Assembly: GCA_009786455.1 (NCBI GenBank)
Contig: WQTD01000014.1
Location: 1-64,000, forward strand
Length of the DNA: 64,000 nt
Direction of reading: 5' to 3'
DNA from: Treponema sp.
GTDB lineage: Bacteria > Spirochaetota > Spirochaetia > Treponematales > Breznakiellaceae
Under the pieces are notes generated by a model. It was not told the origin of the DNA, searched no databases, and saw only the letters and a program-made list of their open reading frames with translations. Numbering within the stretch: the stretch's first letter is position 1; every line of letters starts with the position of its first letter. Shown in pieces: positions 42,902 to 52,332 of the stretch. The position numbers and the translations under genes are program-made.

Positions 42902-45900
42902 TGAAGGTTAAGAGAGATAATATAAACAACAGGAAGCCAGTTCCGCGCTATATAACGTTGCGTTTTTCATTCCTCCGCAATTTATTATTTCCGGCGCTCT
43001 TTCTGCTGGTTGTTAATTATCTATCAGCGCAGGAAGCTGCAAATACTGTAATCCCCGCGGAAGAAAATCAGATAACGCAAATTAACGATGACAGAGCCGG
43101 TAGAACGGTTTCTCAGGAAAGGCAGCGTCTTGAAATGGAGATCAGAACATCGACGCTTGCCGAACTTGCCTCATGGTGCCGTTCTCTCGGTCTTTCTGAA
43201 GGCGGTACAAGGGAGGATCTTTCAAGACGGTTGAGGCAGCATTTTCAACTGTCTCAGCCGGAAACGGCAGTTCCGGGCCAGAAAATAATAACAATTGAAT
43301 CCGCCCAGACTTCAGAATATTTCAATATAGAGGCAACCAATGAGGAATACGCCAGATTATCAGGAGATGTCAGACTAAATCTGAAAGACAATAATTTTAC
43401 TCACAGAATCAGCGCCAATGAAATCCTTTTTAACCGTACAAGAAATATGTTAACTGCAAAGGGAAGCGTCGAATATATAAAGGAAAGCGGAGACACAACC
43501 GAGACTTTCCGCGGCGAAAATATAACGGTAAATTTAAACGATTGGTCAAGCGTTTTTCTTGACGGAAACACGGAGCATACTCTTGACAGCGACGGAACAT
43601 CCTATTTTTTTTCGGGAACTGTAATTTCGCGTACCGGCGAAAATGTATCAATACTTAATAACGCGACAATTACCAACGCTAAAAACAAGGAAGCCTTATG
43701 GTCAATAAACGCGTCAAAGCTTTGGCTCCTTCCCGGCTCTGATTTTGCTTTTTTTAACGCGCTGTTAAAAGTAGGCGAGATACCCCTTTTATATATACCG
43801 TTTTTTTATTTCCCTGTAGACGAGATAATTTTCCATCCGGTTATCGGATACCGTTCAAGGGAAGGAGGTTTTGTACAAACAACAACCTATATATTCGGCC
43901 GTCCAATGGCTAATCAGACGGAAACAAGCTCAATAACAAGGATTCTGGGAAACTCCAACAACATGGAAAAAGAACGCCACGGTTTTTTTCTCCGCAGTAC
44001 AGGAAAAAAAGAAGCGAACACAAACGCGCTCAGCTTAAGGGCTTTTGCTGATTATTATACAAATTTGGGCGCGTATTTCGGCGCTGAACTTTCTCTTCCC
44101 AGAATGGGTATTTTAAATCCCCTGGATTTTTCAATTGGATTTGGTCTGACAAGAACCCTTTCATTAACATCGACAGGGTACACGCCCTATGCGCCGAATT
44201 ATGACGGTACTTTCAACTGGGATCATTCAAACATGTTTTCGGCTTCAGTGCCTTTCCGTTACAGAATACAGCTGCAAAGTTCGCTTAACATAAGGAATGC
44301 AGGTCTCTCGTGGAATCTTCCGTATTATTCCGATCCTTATGTAAATATTGATTTTATGAACCGTTCCGAAAGCATGGACTGGTTCAATATGATTCAACAG
44401 GGGTCAACGTCAACCGTCACAACATCATCTGATGAAATCGGATCGTACCACTGGAATATCAGCGGAAATTATAATATACAGGTTCCGTCTCTGTCTCCGT
44501 ATATAACAGGGATTTCCATTTCCAGCATTTCTACAACTCTCGGTTTTAAAACAATGAGGGATGATGAAAAATTTTCGAATAACAGGGAATCTCCGGGACG
44601 TTTTTTTTACGCGCCGGATAATTATTCAATTTTTAATTTTTCCGGTTCAATAACGGGAAATCCATATTCCTACAGCACAGGAAACGGAATTTCCGCCGTC
44701 ATGGAAAACACTTATGATGATCCGCTGAAAAATATAGGAAATCCGGTTTCGCCGTGGATTATTGACAAGGAGGACACTTCTCCGGAAAAAATTGTAAGTG
44801 ATGATCTTTTAATTCCTCCTGTCCTGACCCAGCGTTTTGATCTGCCTTCTGCCGGAAACATCGTGTTTGATATTGATTATCAATTGTCTCCCGCCGGCAC
44901 ATCGGAACTGCAATTTTTAAACAGCGGCTGGAAAAAATACGATCAGGTTGACTGGAGCGAAGTGCAGTCGGTACTTTCAAGTTTGTCAGGCAACGGCAAT
45001 TTGAATTTTCGCATGAATCACTCCCGGAATTTATTTACAAATAATTTCACCTTTTCAGGAAGGGGGACATGGCGCGATTACGCTTATCTGAATGAAGATG
45101 CGGATATATTTCATAACGCAGCCGGCGTTAAGGATGAAACATTGGTAGAAAACTGGCGCAGAAGGCAATACAGCCAGACAAATTATTCGGCGTCATATGC
45201 CTACAGCGGTACGCTGCGTCCCCTGTATCAAAATCAAATATTCTCCAATTCAAATTTAAATTACGGTTTTACAGGAACGATGATAAATTCAAAAAGGTAT
45301 ACAGCCGGAAACGGACCGGAACTGCGTCCTGTATGGGGATCATGGGTAAAACAGGATTTTACCGACGGAAAAGAAATATTGGGGCTTACAAACCACAGAC
45401 TTGCCGCGAATATTGCAGCTAACGCCATGGACAACATTCAGAATATAGTCTTCAGTATGGATTTGCCTCCTTTGGACACCCTTATAAACACAAACGCAAC
45501 TTTCAGATACTGGCTGTCGGAAACGAATATCAATTTCCGCATAAAGAGACAGGAATTGCTTTTTAGACACGGTGACGTTTTACTGCCCAGCGAAAGCGCT
45601 GAAAAATATGAGTGGGTATATGAACCTGTTCATTTTACCGAAACTCTGGTTTTTAACAGCCAAAGCAGATTCTCATTTTATATGGTTTTGAAACCGGAAG
45701 AAAATAACGAAATTACTACCATTGCCGCTTCTCTTACATATAAAGGATTCGGATTTTCATTGAGGGTTCTAAAAACAAACAGATGGGATTTTATAAGCGA
45801 ACCGGAAAATCCCTATCAGGGAAACTGGATAGAAACTGCCGAACAAACGCTTCGCCCTAATGAATTACTGGCTTTTTACAGGCGCCGTTTTACAGATATT

Positions 45901-46422
45901 GACATCATTAAAAACCGCATGAATTTTTCCATAGACATGGACACATCGCTTGCATATAATCTGCTTCAGTATACAAGTTCAAATTTACAGTTCCAGCTTG
46001 GGCTAAATTTTTCAATTACCAACTTTATGGATATAAAACTATCCGCAACTTCGGAAAACAACGTAATTTTCAGATATTTTAAAGGTTTTCCGGGGATGAA
46101 TTCAATTACATCAATGTACATAGAGGGACCGCAGAATAATCTGTTTGTTGATTTTTTTGATTCTTTTAATTTTTTCAATGAGTCAAGAAGAATGAGATCA
46201 GGCTTTAAAATGAAAAGATTCGAACTTAAGGCAACTCATTATCTTGGAGACTGGAGAGCTGAATTCGGCGTTGCCATGTATCCTTATTTGAATAGCGTAC
46301 ATGTTATTCCAAAATATGAAGTTACAGCCGATATATCTTTTGTTGTACAATGGAAACCGATTTCAGAATTTAAAACTAATATCGAATATAGGGGAGAAAC
46401 TGACATATGGATAAGGAATTGA
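42901..46422 (+). CDS. LptD/OstA-like outer-membrane protein
   Basis: A 1173-residue protein with an N-terminal membrane segment/signal (FLRNLLFPALFLLVVNYLSA). Residues ~75-115 (TSTLAELASWCRSLGLSEGGTREDLSRRL) look like a SAP-type helix-turn-helix module. An OstA-like beta-jellyroll follows (GDVRLNLKDNNFTHRISANEILFNRTRNMLTAKGSVEY), then a long region of alternating aromatic strands consistent with a large outer-membrane beta-barrel. This matches the treponemal LptD-like protein that, from memory, also sits beside uvrA in T. pallidum. In Gram-negatives LptD inserts LPS; what it exports here is uncertain. Its ATG overlaps the uvrA stop (TAATG). Confidence 0.75.
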   Translation: MKVKRDNINNRKPVPRYITLRFSFLRNLLFPALFLLVVNYLSAQEAANTVIPAEENQITQINDDRAGRTVSQERQRLEMEIRTSTLAELASWCRSLGLSEGGTREDLSRRLRQHFQLSQPETAVPGQKIITIESAQTSEYFNIEATNEEYARLSGDVRLNLKDNNFTHRISANEILFNRTRNMLTAKGSVEYIKESGDTTETFRGENITVNLNDWSSVFLDGNTEHTLDSDGTSYFFSGTVISRTGENVSILNNATITNAKNKEALWSINASKLWLLPGSDFAFFNALLKVGEIPLLYIPFFYFPVDEIIFHPVIGYRSREGGFVQTTTYIFGRPMANQTETSSITRILGNSNNMEKERHGFFLRSTGKKEANTNALSLRAFADYYTNLGAYFGAELSLPRMGILNPLDFSIGFGLTRTLSLTSTGYTPYAPNYDGTFNWDHSNMFSASVPFRYRIQLQSSLNIRNAGLSWNLPYYSDPYVNIDFMNRSESMDWFNMIQQGSTSTVTTSSDEIGSYHWNISGNYNIQVPSLSPYITGISISSISTTLGFKTMRDDEKFSNNRESPGRFFYAPDNYSIFNFSGSITGNPYSYSTGNGISAVMENTYDDPLKNIGNPVSPWIIDKEDTSPEKIVSDDLLIPPVLTQRFDLPSAGNIVFDIDYQLSPAGTSELQFLNSGWKKYDQVDWSEVQSVLSSLSGNGNLNFRMNHSRNLFTNNFTFSGRGTWRDYAYLNEDADIFHNAAGVKDETLVENWRRRQYSQTNYSASYAYSGTLRPLYQNQIFSNSNLNYGFTGTMINSKRYTAGNGPELRPVWGSWVKQDFTDGKEILGLTNHRLAANIAANAMDNIQNIVFSMDLPPLDTLINTNATFRYWLSETNINFRIKRQELLFRHGDVLLPSESAEKYEWVYEPVHFTETLVFNSQSRFSFYMVLKPEENNEITTIAASLTYKGFGFSLRVLKTNRWDFISEPENPYQGNWIETAEQTLRPNELLAFYRRRFTDIDIIKNRMNFSIDMDTSLAYNLLQYTSSNLQFQLGLNFSITNFMDIKLSATSENNVIFRYFKGFPGMNSITSMYIEGPQNNLFVDFFDSFNFFNESRRMRSGFKMKRFELKATHYLGDWRAEFGVAMYPYLNSVHVIPKYEVTADISFVVQWKPISEFKTNIEYRGETDIWIRN

Positions 46423-46465
46423 AACAGTGCGGCAGCTTGACTGATTTCCGCGGAGAGTTATAAAA

Positions 46466-47422
46466 TTGCTTAAAGAGGTGCATTTGGAGGACGGGGTTAC
46501 CATTTCTTTTGATGATAATGAAATTTTAACCGGTATTTGCGGAGCGAATGACGGTAACTTAAAGATAATGGAAGGAACCCTCGGAGGATTAATCACCGCC
46601 AGAGGCAATGAAATACATTTTAACGGCCAAAGCGAATCCGCTGTCAGGCGTTTCAGAACAATGATAGACAGTATTGCATCAGTTGTCAGGGAAGGAGAAA
46701 ATCCCTCTCCTGAATATATACGCGCGCTAGCGGATGAATTTCCTGAGACGCCTGACCGGAATTCCATGATACAAATACCGCATGGATTTCAGAGAATATA
46801 TCCGCGCAGTAAAAATCAGGCTCAGTATATAAACGCAATGCGGGAAAATGAAATATGCTTCTGTATCGGACCTGCCGGAACAGGTAAAACATTTCTGGCG
46901 ATTGCCCATGCCCTGCAGATGATATTATCAAAAAAACTGCGCAAACTTGTTCTGACCCGCCCTGTTGTGGAAGCGGGAGAGAGTCTTGGCTTTCTGCCAG
47001 GCGATCTTGCGCAAAAAATAGATCCGTATTTAAGACCTCTATATGACGCGATGGAATCCCTCATTCCGTACGATGTGATTCACAGAATGGAAGAAACCAG
47101 ATCAATAGAAATCGCTCCTCTTGCATACATGAGGGGACGCAGTCTTAACGACTGCATGGTAATACTGGATGAAGCCCAGAACACGACAAAAGAACAGATG
47201 AAAATGTTTTTAACAAGAATCGGCATGGGAGCAAGAGCGATTATCACAGGAGACACTACGCAGATTGATCTGCCGCGCAAAACAGAATCAGGGCTTTTAC
47301 ACGCCCTGGAAATTCTGCGGGATATTGACGATTTAAACTTTTCATTCTTGCACACTGCGGATGTTGCGCGTAATCCCCTTATAAAAAAAATTATACAGGC
47401 ATATAATGAAAAAGAAAAATAG
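46466..47422 (+). CDS. phoH: PhoH-family ATPase
   Basis: A 318-residue cytoplasmic ATPase. Walker A is GPAGTGKTFLA and Walker B VILDEAQN, within the conserved RPVVEAGESLGFLPGDLAQKIDPYLRP and LAYMRGRSLNDC context. An N-terminal KH-like part precedes it. The start is a TTG at 46466 with CGGAGAG suitably upstream. In many bacteria phoH lies upstream of yqfF/pgpH and ybeY, as here, and is linked with rRNA/RNA metabolism. The pgpH ATG overlaps its end by 17 bases. Confidence 0.9.
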   Translation: MLKEVHLEDGVTISFDDNEILTGICGANDGNLKIMEGTLGGLITARGNEIHFNGQSESAVRRFRTMIDSIASVVREGENPSPEYIRALADEFPETPDRNSMIQIPHGFQRIYPRSKNQAQYINAMRENEICFCIGPAGTGKTFLAIAHALQMILSKKLRKLVLTRPVVEAGESLGFLPGDLAQKIDPYLRPLYDAMESLIPYDVIHRMEETRSIEIAPLAYMRGRSLNDCMVILDEAQNTTKEQMKMFLTRIGMGARAIITGDTTQIDLPRKTESGLLHALEILRDIDDLNFSFLHTADVARNPLIKKIIQAYNEKEK

Positions 47423-49061
47423 GCTTGTTTTATATATAAAAGATAATTTGAATTCGCTTAAAAAAATTGTGTGTTCAGGACCCGGTATTTTCAGCATTGC
47501 GCTGTGCGTTATTGCGGTTTTTGTTATAATAGCAAGCACGGACGAAGTAATAATAAGGGATATAGGCAATTATGAAGCAGGCAAAGTCGCAGATCGCGAT
47601 GTTGCTGCGTCAATATCAGTGTCGTATCTTGACAAAGCGGAAACCGGTTCACGCGGCGTCCTTGTAATGAAGAAAATCGAAAAAGGACAGAAGATCATAC
47701 GGAAAGGTTTCATTATCACAGAAAGCGATATGGAAGCTTTAAATAAACTTAACTTATCCCATTCCAAAAGAGATCCCCGCAATATAATCGGCATAATTTT
47801 TCTTGTAATCCTGATTTATATACTGATAGCGGTTCTGCAAAACCGCATTGTCCCTGAAAGGGAATTAACAGACAGCGAAAAATATTTACTGGCGTCCCTC
47901 ACAGGAGCTTACATTATTGTATCTGTCCTTCTGAATTACTTTTCTTTCGGGTATGAAGGTTTTCCGGTATCGCTGGCGGCTCCTACCGCTCTGTTTATTA
48001 TGATATTATCGGTTTTCCTCGGAACAAGAGCTGCGATCATAATGGCGCTTGTCCTTCCCCTCGGCTCTTATTTCGCGGGCGCTTTTGATTTTAACTCATA
48101 TTTTATCGCACTTATTTCAGGAGCGACAGCATCCGGTATACTTCATAACGCGCAGAACAGAATGAGCCTTATAAGAGCCGGTCTTCTTATCGCGCTGGCA
48201 AACTGCATCGCTTCCGTTGTTGTGATGTTTATTAACCAGACATATATCGGAGATTATCCCGCTATTTTATTCTGGGCTGCGATGAACGGTATTATTTCAG
48301 GCATGCTTATCCTCGGCTTTCTGCCTCCGCTTGAACATGCGCTTAACGCAGTTACAGTTTTCAGGCTTATGGAACTTTCTGATTTAAACGCTCCGGTTCT
48401 GCGAAAGCTTTTTACCACGGCTCCGGGAACCTACAGCCACTCGCTAATGGTTGCCAATCTTGCAGAGCAGGCATGTCAGGATATAGAAGCCAATGCTCTT
48501 CTTGCTCGCGTAGGAGCATATTATCACGACATAGGAAAAATGGAAAATTCGGATTATTTTATTGAAAATCAAACCGATTGTAATAAACATGACGAAATAA
48601 ATCCTCGCTTGTCTGTAACCATAATCAGAAGCCATGTCAAACTCGGCGTTGAAAAAGCGCACAGTCTTGGACTGCCTAGGGACGTTATTTCAATCATTTC
48701 AGAGCATCACGGAAATTCGATCATATCATGGTTTTATAATAAAGCGGCGGAACTTGAAACTGCGGTAAACAGCGAAGACTTTTCCTACCCGGGAAATCCT
48801 CCCAGATCAAAGGAATCGGCGGTTGTGATGCTGGCTGACGTTACGGAAGCCGCAGTAAGAACCCTTAATAAACCTACACCGGGAAAAATAGAGAAATTTA
48901 CTCAGCAGCTTTTTGAATCCAAAATTGATCAGGGACAACTTTCCGCATCGGAGTTGTCATTTAACGAACTTGAAATTATAAAAAAAGTCTTTGTAAGAGT
49001 GCTTGCAGGTTATTATCATTCAAGAATCGAATACCCGAAACAAAAAGAGGAACCGGAGTGA
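47406..49061 (+). CDS. pgpH: 7TM-HD phosphohydrolase PgpH (probable c-di-AMP phosphodiesterase)
   Basis: A 551-residue membrane protein with an N-terminal helix (IALCVIAVFVIIAS), a short extracytoplasmic domain, seven hydrophobic segments and a cytoplasmic HD domain with GTYSHSLMVANL and YYHDIGKM as metal ligands. The Listeria/Bacillus homologues degrade c-di-AMP. The outer domain here is much shorter (about 80 residues against ~250), so the sensory input is reduced. It is fully coupled to phoH and ybeY by overlaps. Together with CdaA in this window it gives both arms of c-di-AMP turnover; the activity is inferred. Confidence 0.85.
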   Translation: MKKKNRLVLYIKDNLNSLKKIVCSGPGIFSIALCVIAVFVIIASTDEVIIRDIGNYEAGKVADRDVAASISVSYLDKAETGSRGVLVMKKIEKGQKIIRKGFIITESDMEALNKLNLSHSKRDPRNIIGIIFLVILIYILIAVLQNRIVPERELTDSEKYLLASLTGAYIIVSVLLNYFSFGYEGFPVSLAAPTALFIMILSVFLGTRAAIIMALVLPLGSYFAGAFDFNSYFIALISGATASGILHNAQNRMSLIRAGLLIALANCIASVVVMFINQTYIGDYPAILFWAAMNGIISGMLILGFLPPLEHALNAVTVFRLMELSDLNAPVLRKLFTTAPGTYSHSLMVANLAEQACQDIEANALLARVGAYYHDIGKMENSDYFIENQTDCNKHDEINPRLSVTIIRSHVKLGVEKAHSLGLPRDVISIISEHHGNSIISWFYNKAAELETAVNSEDFSYPGNPPRSKESAVVMLADVTEAAVRTLNKPTPGKIEKFTQQLFESKIDQGQLSASELSFNELEIIKKVFVRVLAGYYHSRIEYPKQKEEPE

Positions 49062-49540
49062 ACAATGTCGTTGCCGGCGCAAAAGAAATCCTCCTTCCTT
49101 CGTGGAGCTCTACAATGTGCAGTTTTGCCCTTAAAGTTCTGGACGAAATAAAACGCGAAAATTGGCAGCTTTCCATACTCCTTTGCGGGGATAAAACAAT
49201 AACCGAATTAAATGATCGTTACCGTAATATAAACGAACCTACAGATATACTTTCTTTTAATCTGGGAAGCGAAATACAGGAAGACGGCAGAACCTTTTAT
49301 CTGCCGGGAGATATAGTAATTTCACTTGATACATTAAAAGAGAACGCTTCCTACTTTAAAATTAACGAGGATGAGGAGTTACGCAGACTGATAATACATG
49401 GTATTCTTCATTTGGACGGGATGGATCATAGATCCCTTGATGTTAATGAGCCGATGCTTGCTTTACAGGAAGAAATTTTGGGTAAACTTGGAAATGAACG
49501 CATTATACCGCAAAAAACAATAAACGGAGATAAAAAGTGA
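49058..49540 (+). CDS. ybeY: Endoribonuclease/rRNA maturation factor YbeY
   Basis: A 160-residue metalloprotein for 16S rRNA 3'-end maturation and ribosome quality control. The zinc-binding motif HGILHLDGMDH is intact, with the conserved Arg in NDRYRNINEPTDILSF. The start is a GTG overlapping the pgpH stop (GTGA), after CGGA. The tlyC gene overlaps its end the same way. Confidence 0.95.
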   Translation: MNNVVAGAKEILLPSWSSTMCSFALKVLDEIKRENWQLSILLCGDKTITELNDRYRNINEPTDILSFNLGSEIQEDGRTFYLPGDIVISLDTLKENASYFKINEDEELRRLIIHGILHLDGMDHRSLDVNEPMLALQEEILGKLGNERIIPQKTINGDKK

Positions 49541-50286
49541 AATCGCCTTTTCAGCTGAATTCGCGGGCAATAAAAGACCTCGAAGAAGATCAGCAGCAGA
49601 TGATCCGCGGCGTTGTCGAATTGTCTGATACCACAGTCAAGGAAGTAATGGTTCCAAGAACAGACACCGTATTTCTTTCAGCGTCAGCGTTGAAAGAGGA
49701 GATTTTATCCTGCATCTGCGACAGCGAACACTCGCGTTTTCCTGTATATCAGGATACCGTAGATAATGTAATCGGTATTCTTCATGTCAAGGATGTTTTA
49801 AATGCGCTTGTTAACAATAAAACCTTTAATATTAACGAACTTGCAAGGAAACCCTATTTTGTTCCGGTTTCCAAACATATTGATGATTTACTGAGGGAAC
49901 TGAAGCGCAAGAAAGTCCATATTGCAATTGTTGTCGATGAATACGGAGGGGTATCGGGAATTGTTTCAATGGAGGACATCATTGAAGAAATAATCGGAGA
50001 CATTCAAGATGAATTCGACCATGAAACTGAGGAATTAATAAAACTCGGGGATAATTCATGGCTGTGCGGCGCGAGGGTAAACCTTGAATTCCTTGCCGAA
50101 GAAACGAACCTCGATCTTCCTGTCAATGAAGATTTTGATACGCTCGGCGGATTTGTCTTCGATCTGTTCGGTAAAATTCCCGTTAAAAACGAAAAGATTG
50201 CCTATAAAGATTATGATTTTATCATTCAGGAAATGGACGGTCATAAAATAAATTCGATTAAAATTGTTACGCATAAAAAAGAATGA
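49537..50286 (+). CDS. tlyC: CBS-domain protein of the CorC/TlyC family
   Basis: This 249-residue cytoplasmic protein has two CBS domains (VKEVMVPRTDTVFLSASAL... and ...YFVPVSKHIDDLLRELKRKKVHIAIVVDEYGGVSGIVSMEDIIEEIIGDIQDE) and a C-terminal CorC_HlyC domain (NLEFLAEETNLDLPVNEDFDTLGGFVFDLFG). It was named hemolysin in spirochaetes, but the family is better linked to divalent-cation or envelope homeostasis. It lacks the N-terminal DUF21 membrane domain. GTG start overlapping ybeY (GTGA). Confidence 0.9.
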   Translation: MKSPFQLNSRAIKDLEEDQQQMIRGVVELSDTTVKEVMVPRTDTVFLSASALKEEILSCICDSEHSRFPVYQDTVDNVIGILHVKDVLNALVNNKTFNINELARKPYFVPVSKHIDDLLRELKRKKVHIAIVVDEYGGVSGIVSMEDIIEEIIGDIQDEFDHETEELIKLGDNSWLCGARVNLEFLAEETNLDLPVNEDFDTLGGFVFDLFGKIPVKNEKIAYKDYDFIIQEMDGHKINSIKIVTHKKE

Positions 50287-50307
50287 TGTTTTATAAACGG
50301 GGTGATG

Positions 50308-52323
50308 ATGAGTCAGATTAATACTGCGGCGCGGCGCTTCAATGTAAATAAAATTCTTTTATATTTTTTATCTCTCGCTTTTATCTTGTTGATCTTTCCT
50401 GTATCCCTTGACGCCCAGCAAAATCCAGCCGCAATGCATTATGAACGCGGAAAATTTTTTATGTCTGATGAAAACTGGTACTCTGCTGTAGAATCGTTTT
50501 TGGAATGTTTAAGGATTAATCCCGCGCACGCAGAAGGAACAGCATCCCTTGCTGAATGTTATTATGAGCTTGGCGAGTATGATCAGGCGCTTAGCTGGGT
50601 CAGAAAAGCCAGAACCCTTGCGCGCACCAATATGACAATTGCCAATCTGGAAGTTTTTACGCTTATCGCGCTCGGTAATCTGGACGCCGCTTCAAGTCTT
50701 GTTTATGAAATCCTTGCAAGGGAACCCTACAACAAGGAAGCTCTTTTTGCTGCAGGTGAACTTGATATTGCAAGAAACAGACCATCAGAGGCTCTTCTTC
50801 GTTACCGCGAAGCTGTACGAAGACATCCTGATGACCGGCGTCTTTTAATTTCCCTTGCACTTGTAACGCTCTCTCTTGGAGACGGAGCGGCTGCGCAGAA
50901 CTACATAAACAGCGCTTTGACTCAGCATTCCGAAGATTACCGCGTTTATTATTACGCGGCGTACATTTATGCGCAAAACGACAGGATTCATGACGCAATC
51001 CGCTGCGCGGATCGCTCGCTATATTACAGACCTTCCCATGTGCCAACCCAGTCTTTAATGGCAACCCTTCATTACCGCAACATGCAGTATGAAGAATCAG
51101 CCAGATTTTGCGACATGGTAATTGCCGCTGAAAGGGAAAACATGAGCGCATGGTATTTAAAAAGTTTATGCTTTATAAGGATGGGGCGCCAAAGCGACTC
51201 TATTTCATTATTGTCGAATGCCATTACAATCAATGAAGATGATGAATTTATCCGCGCAATTCTGGAAGAGACTTTAATCTCGTCAACAAATCTAGAAGAT
51301 CCACGCCGGGCAAGATGGGCTTCATGGCATTTTGACAGAGCAAGAAGATATAAAGCCAACAACATGATCGATCAGGCGTTTTTTGAGTATCGAAGAGGTT
51401 TAAGACTCAATCCTTTTGCGGCAGACAGACGCGAATACGCGGAGCTTCTGCGCATTCAGGGATATCCCGCACGTTATCTCGAAGAGCTTAAATTCCTTCA
51501 GGATCAGGGAATGGCGGATCGCAGCATGAATGACGCGGTTGAGGCATACACTTCGCTTCTTTCAAACGCGCTTTTCAGAAGATGGCAGGTCAACCCAGTT
51601 GATCTTGCCGAACGCCATTATAAAATCGCGATCTTTTCCGCGGCAGGGCAGTCAAGTTTTTATCATGCTGACGCGGGTACAGTAGCCGCTTCTTTGATAA
51701 AGGAATTGCTGGTGCACAATCGCAATATTACTCCGATGAATTTAGAAACGCGCCAGCAGTCTTTTTCTTCCGCTTTCAGGCAGGCAAGAGAATCCGGAGC
51801 GGATTACTTCATGCTTGTTTCAGTAACAGAGAATGAACGTGATCTTTCCGTCAAAGGTGAGCTTTTTACAGGCAGAACAGGGACGTCCGCGGGAACTTAT
51901 TACGCATACAGAACAGGAACAGACAGATTGCGAAGCGCATCAAAGGGAATAACTGATCAACTGTCAAATTCAATGCCGTTAAGAGGACGTCTTCTTATAA
52001 GAAGGCAGGGTCTGGCTCTTATCAATAAGGGAAAAGTAGACAATGTTCAGACAGGCATGGTTTATGATGTGGTAAAAAAAGGAAGAGTTCAGATCGCCAA
52101 TGAGGGTATTGCGCTCCTTTATTCGGATGATGAACTTGTTGGAAAACTTACAATAAGCGATGTTGATGAAGAAATCGCAATCGGCTCGCTTGAAAGAAAC
52201 GGTTTCTTCGATCGTATAGAACAGGGAGACGAGGTTATTCTTAAAACTGAAAATACATTAAAAGCGATAAATGAATCTTCGGCAAATCCCGAATTGCGCG
52301 CGCTTCTGAGAACTCTGCGTTAA
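50308..52323 (+). CDS. Secreted TPR-repeat protein
   Basis: Three overlapping starts (GTG 50302, ATG 50305, ATG 50308); the GGGG SD is best placed for 50308, giving 671 residues. A signal peptide (ILLYFLSLAFILLIFPVSLDAQ) is followed by many TPR units (AMHYERGKFFMSDENWYSAV..., HAEGTASLAECYYELGEYDQAL, and more) through about residue 390. Then comes a domain with SGADYFMLVSVTENERDLS, and a C-terminal beta-rich part (RGRLLIRRQGLALINKG, GMVYDVVKKGRV) like FlgT or other carbohydrate/protein-binding modules. Probably periplasmic, and last in the phoH-tlyC group. Function unknown. Confidence 0.8.
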   Translation: MSQINTAARRFNVNKILLYFLSLAFILLIFPVSLDAQQNPAAMHYERGKFFMSDENWYSAVESFLECLRINPAHAEGTASLAECYYELGEYDQALSWVRKARTLARTNMTIANLEVFTLIALGNLDAASSLVYEILAREPYNKEALFAAGELDIARNRPSEALLRYREAVRRHPDDRRLLISLALVTLSLGDGAAAQNYINSALTQHSEDYRVYYYAAYIYAQNDRIHDAIRCADRSLYYRPSHVPTQSLMATLHYRNMQYEESARFCDMVIAAERENMSAWYLKSLCFIRMGRQSDSISLLSNAITINEDDEFIRAILEETLISSTNLEDPRRARWASWHFDRARRYKANNMIDQAFFEYRRGLRLNPFAADRREYAELLRIQGYPARYLEELKFLQDQGMADRSMNDAVEAYTSLLSNALFRRWQVNPVDLAERHYKIAIFSAAGQSSFYHADAGTVAASLIKELLVHNRNITPMNLETRQQSFSSAFRQARESGADYFMLVSVTENERDLSVKGELFTGRTGTSAGTYYAYRTGTDRLRSASKGITDQLSNSMPLRGRLLIRRQGLALINKGKVDNVQTGMVYDVVKKGRVQIANEGIALLYSDDELVGKLTISDVDEEIAIGSLERNGFFDRIEQGDEVILKTENTLKAINESSANPELRALLRTLR

Positions 52324-52332
52324 TAACTTTTA

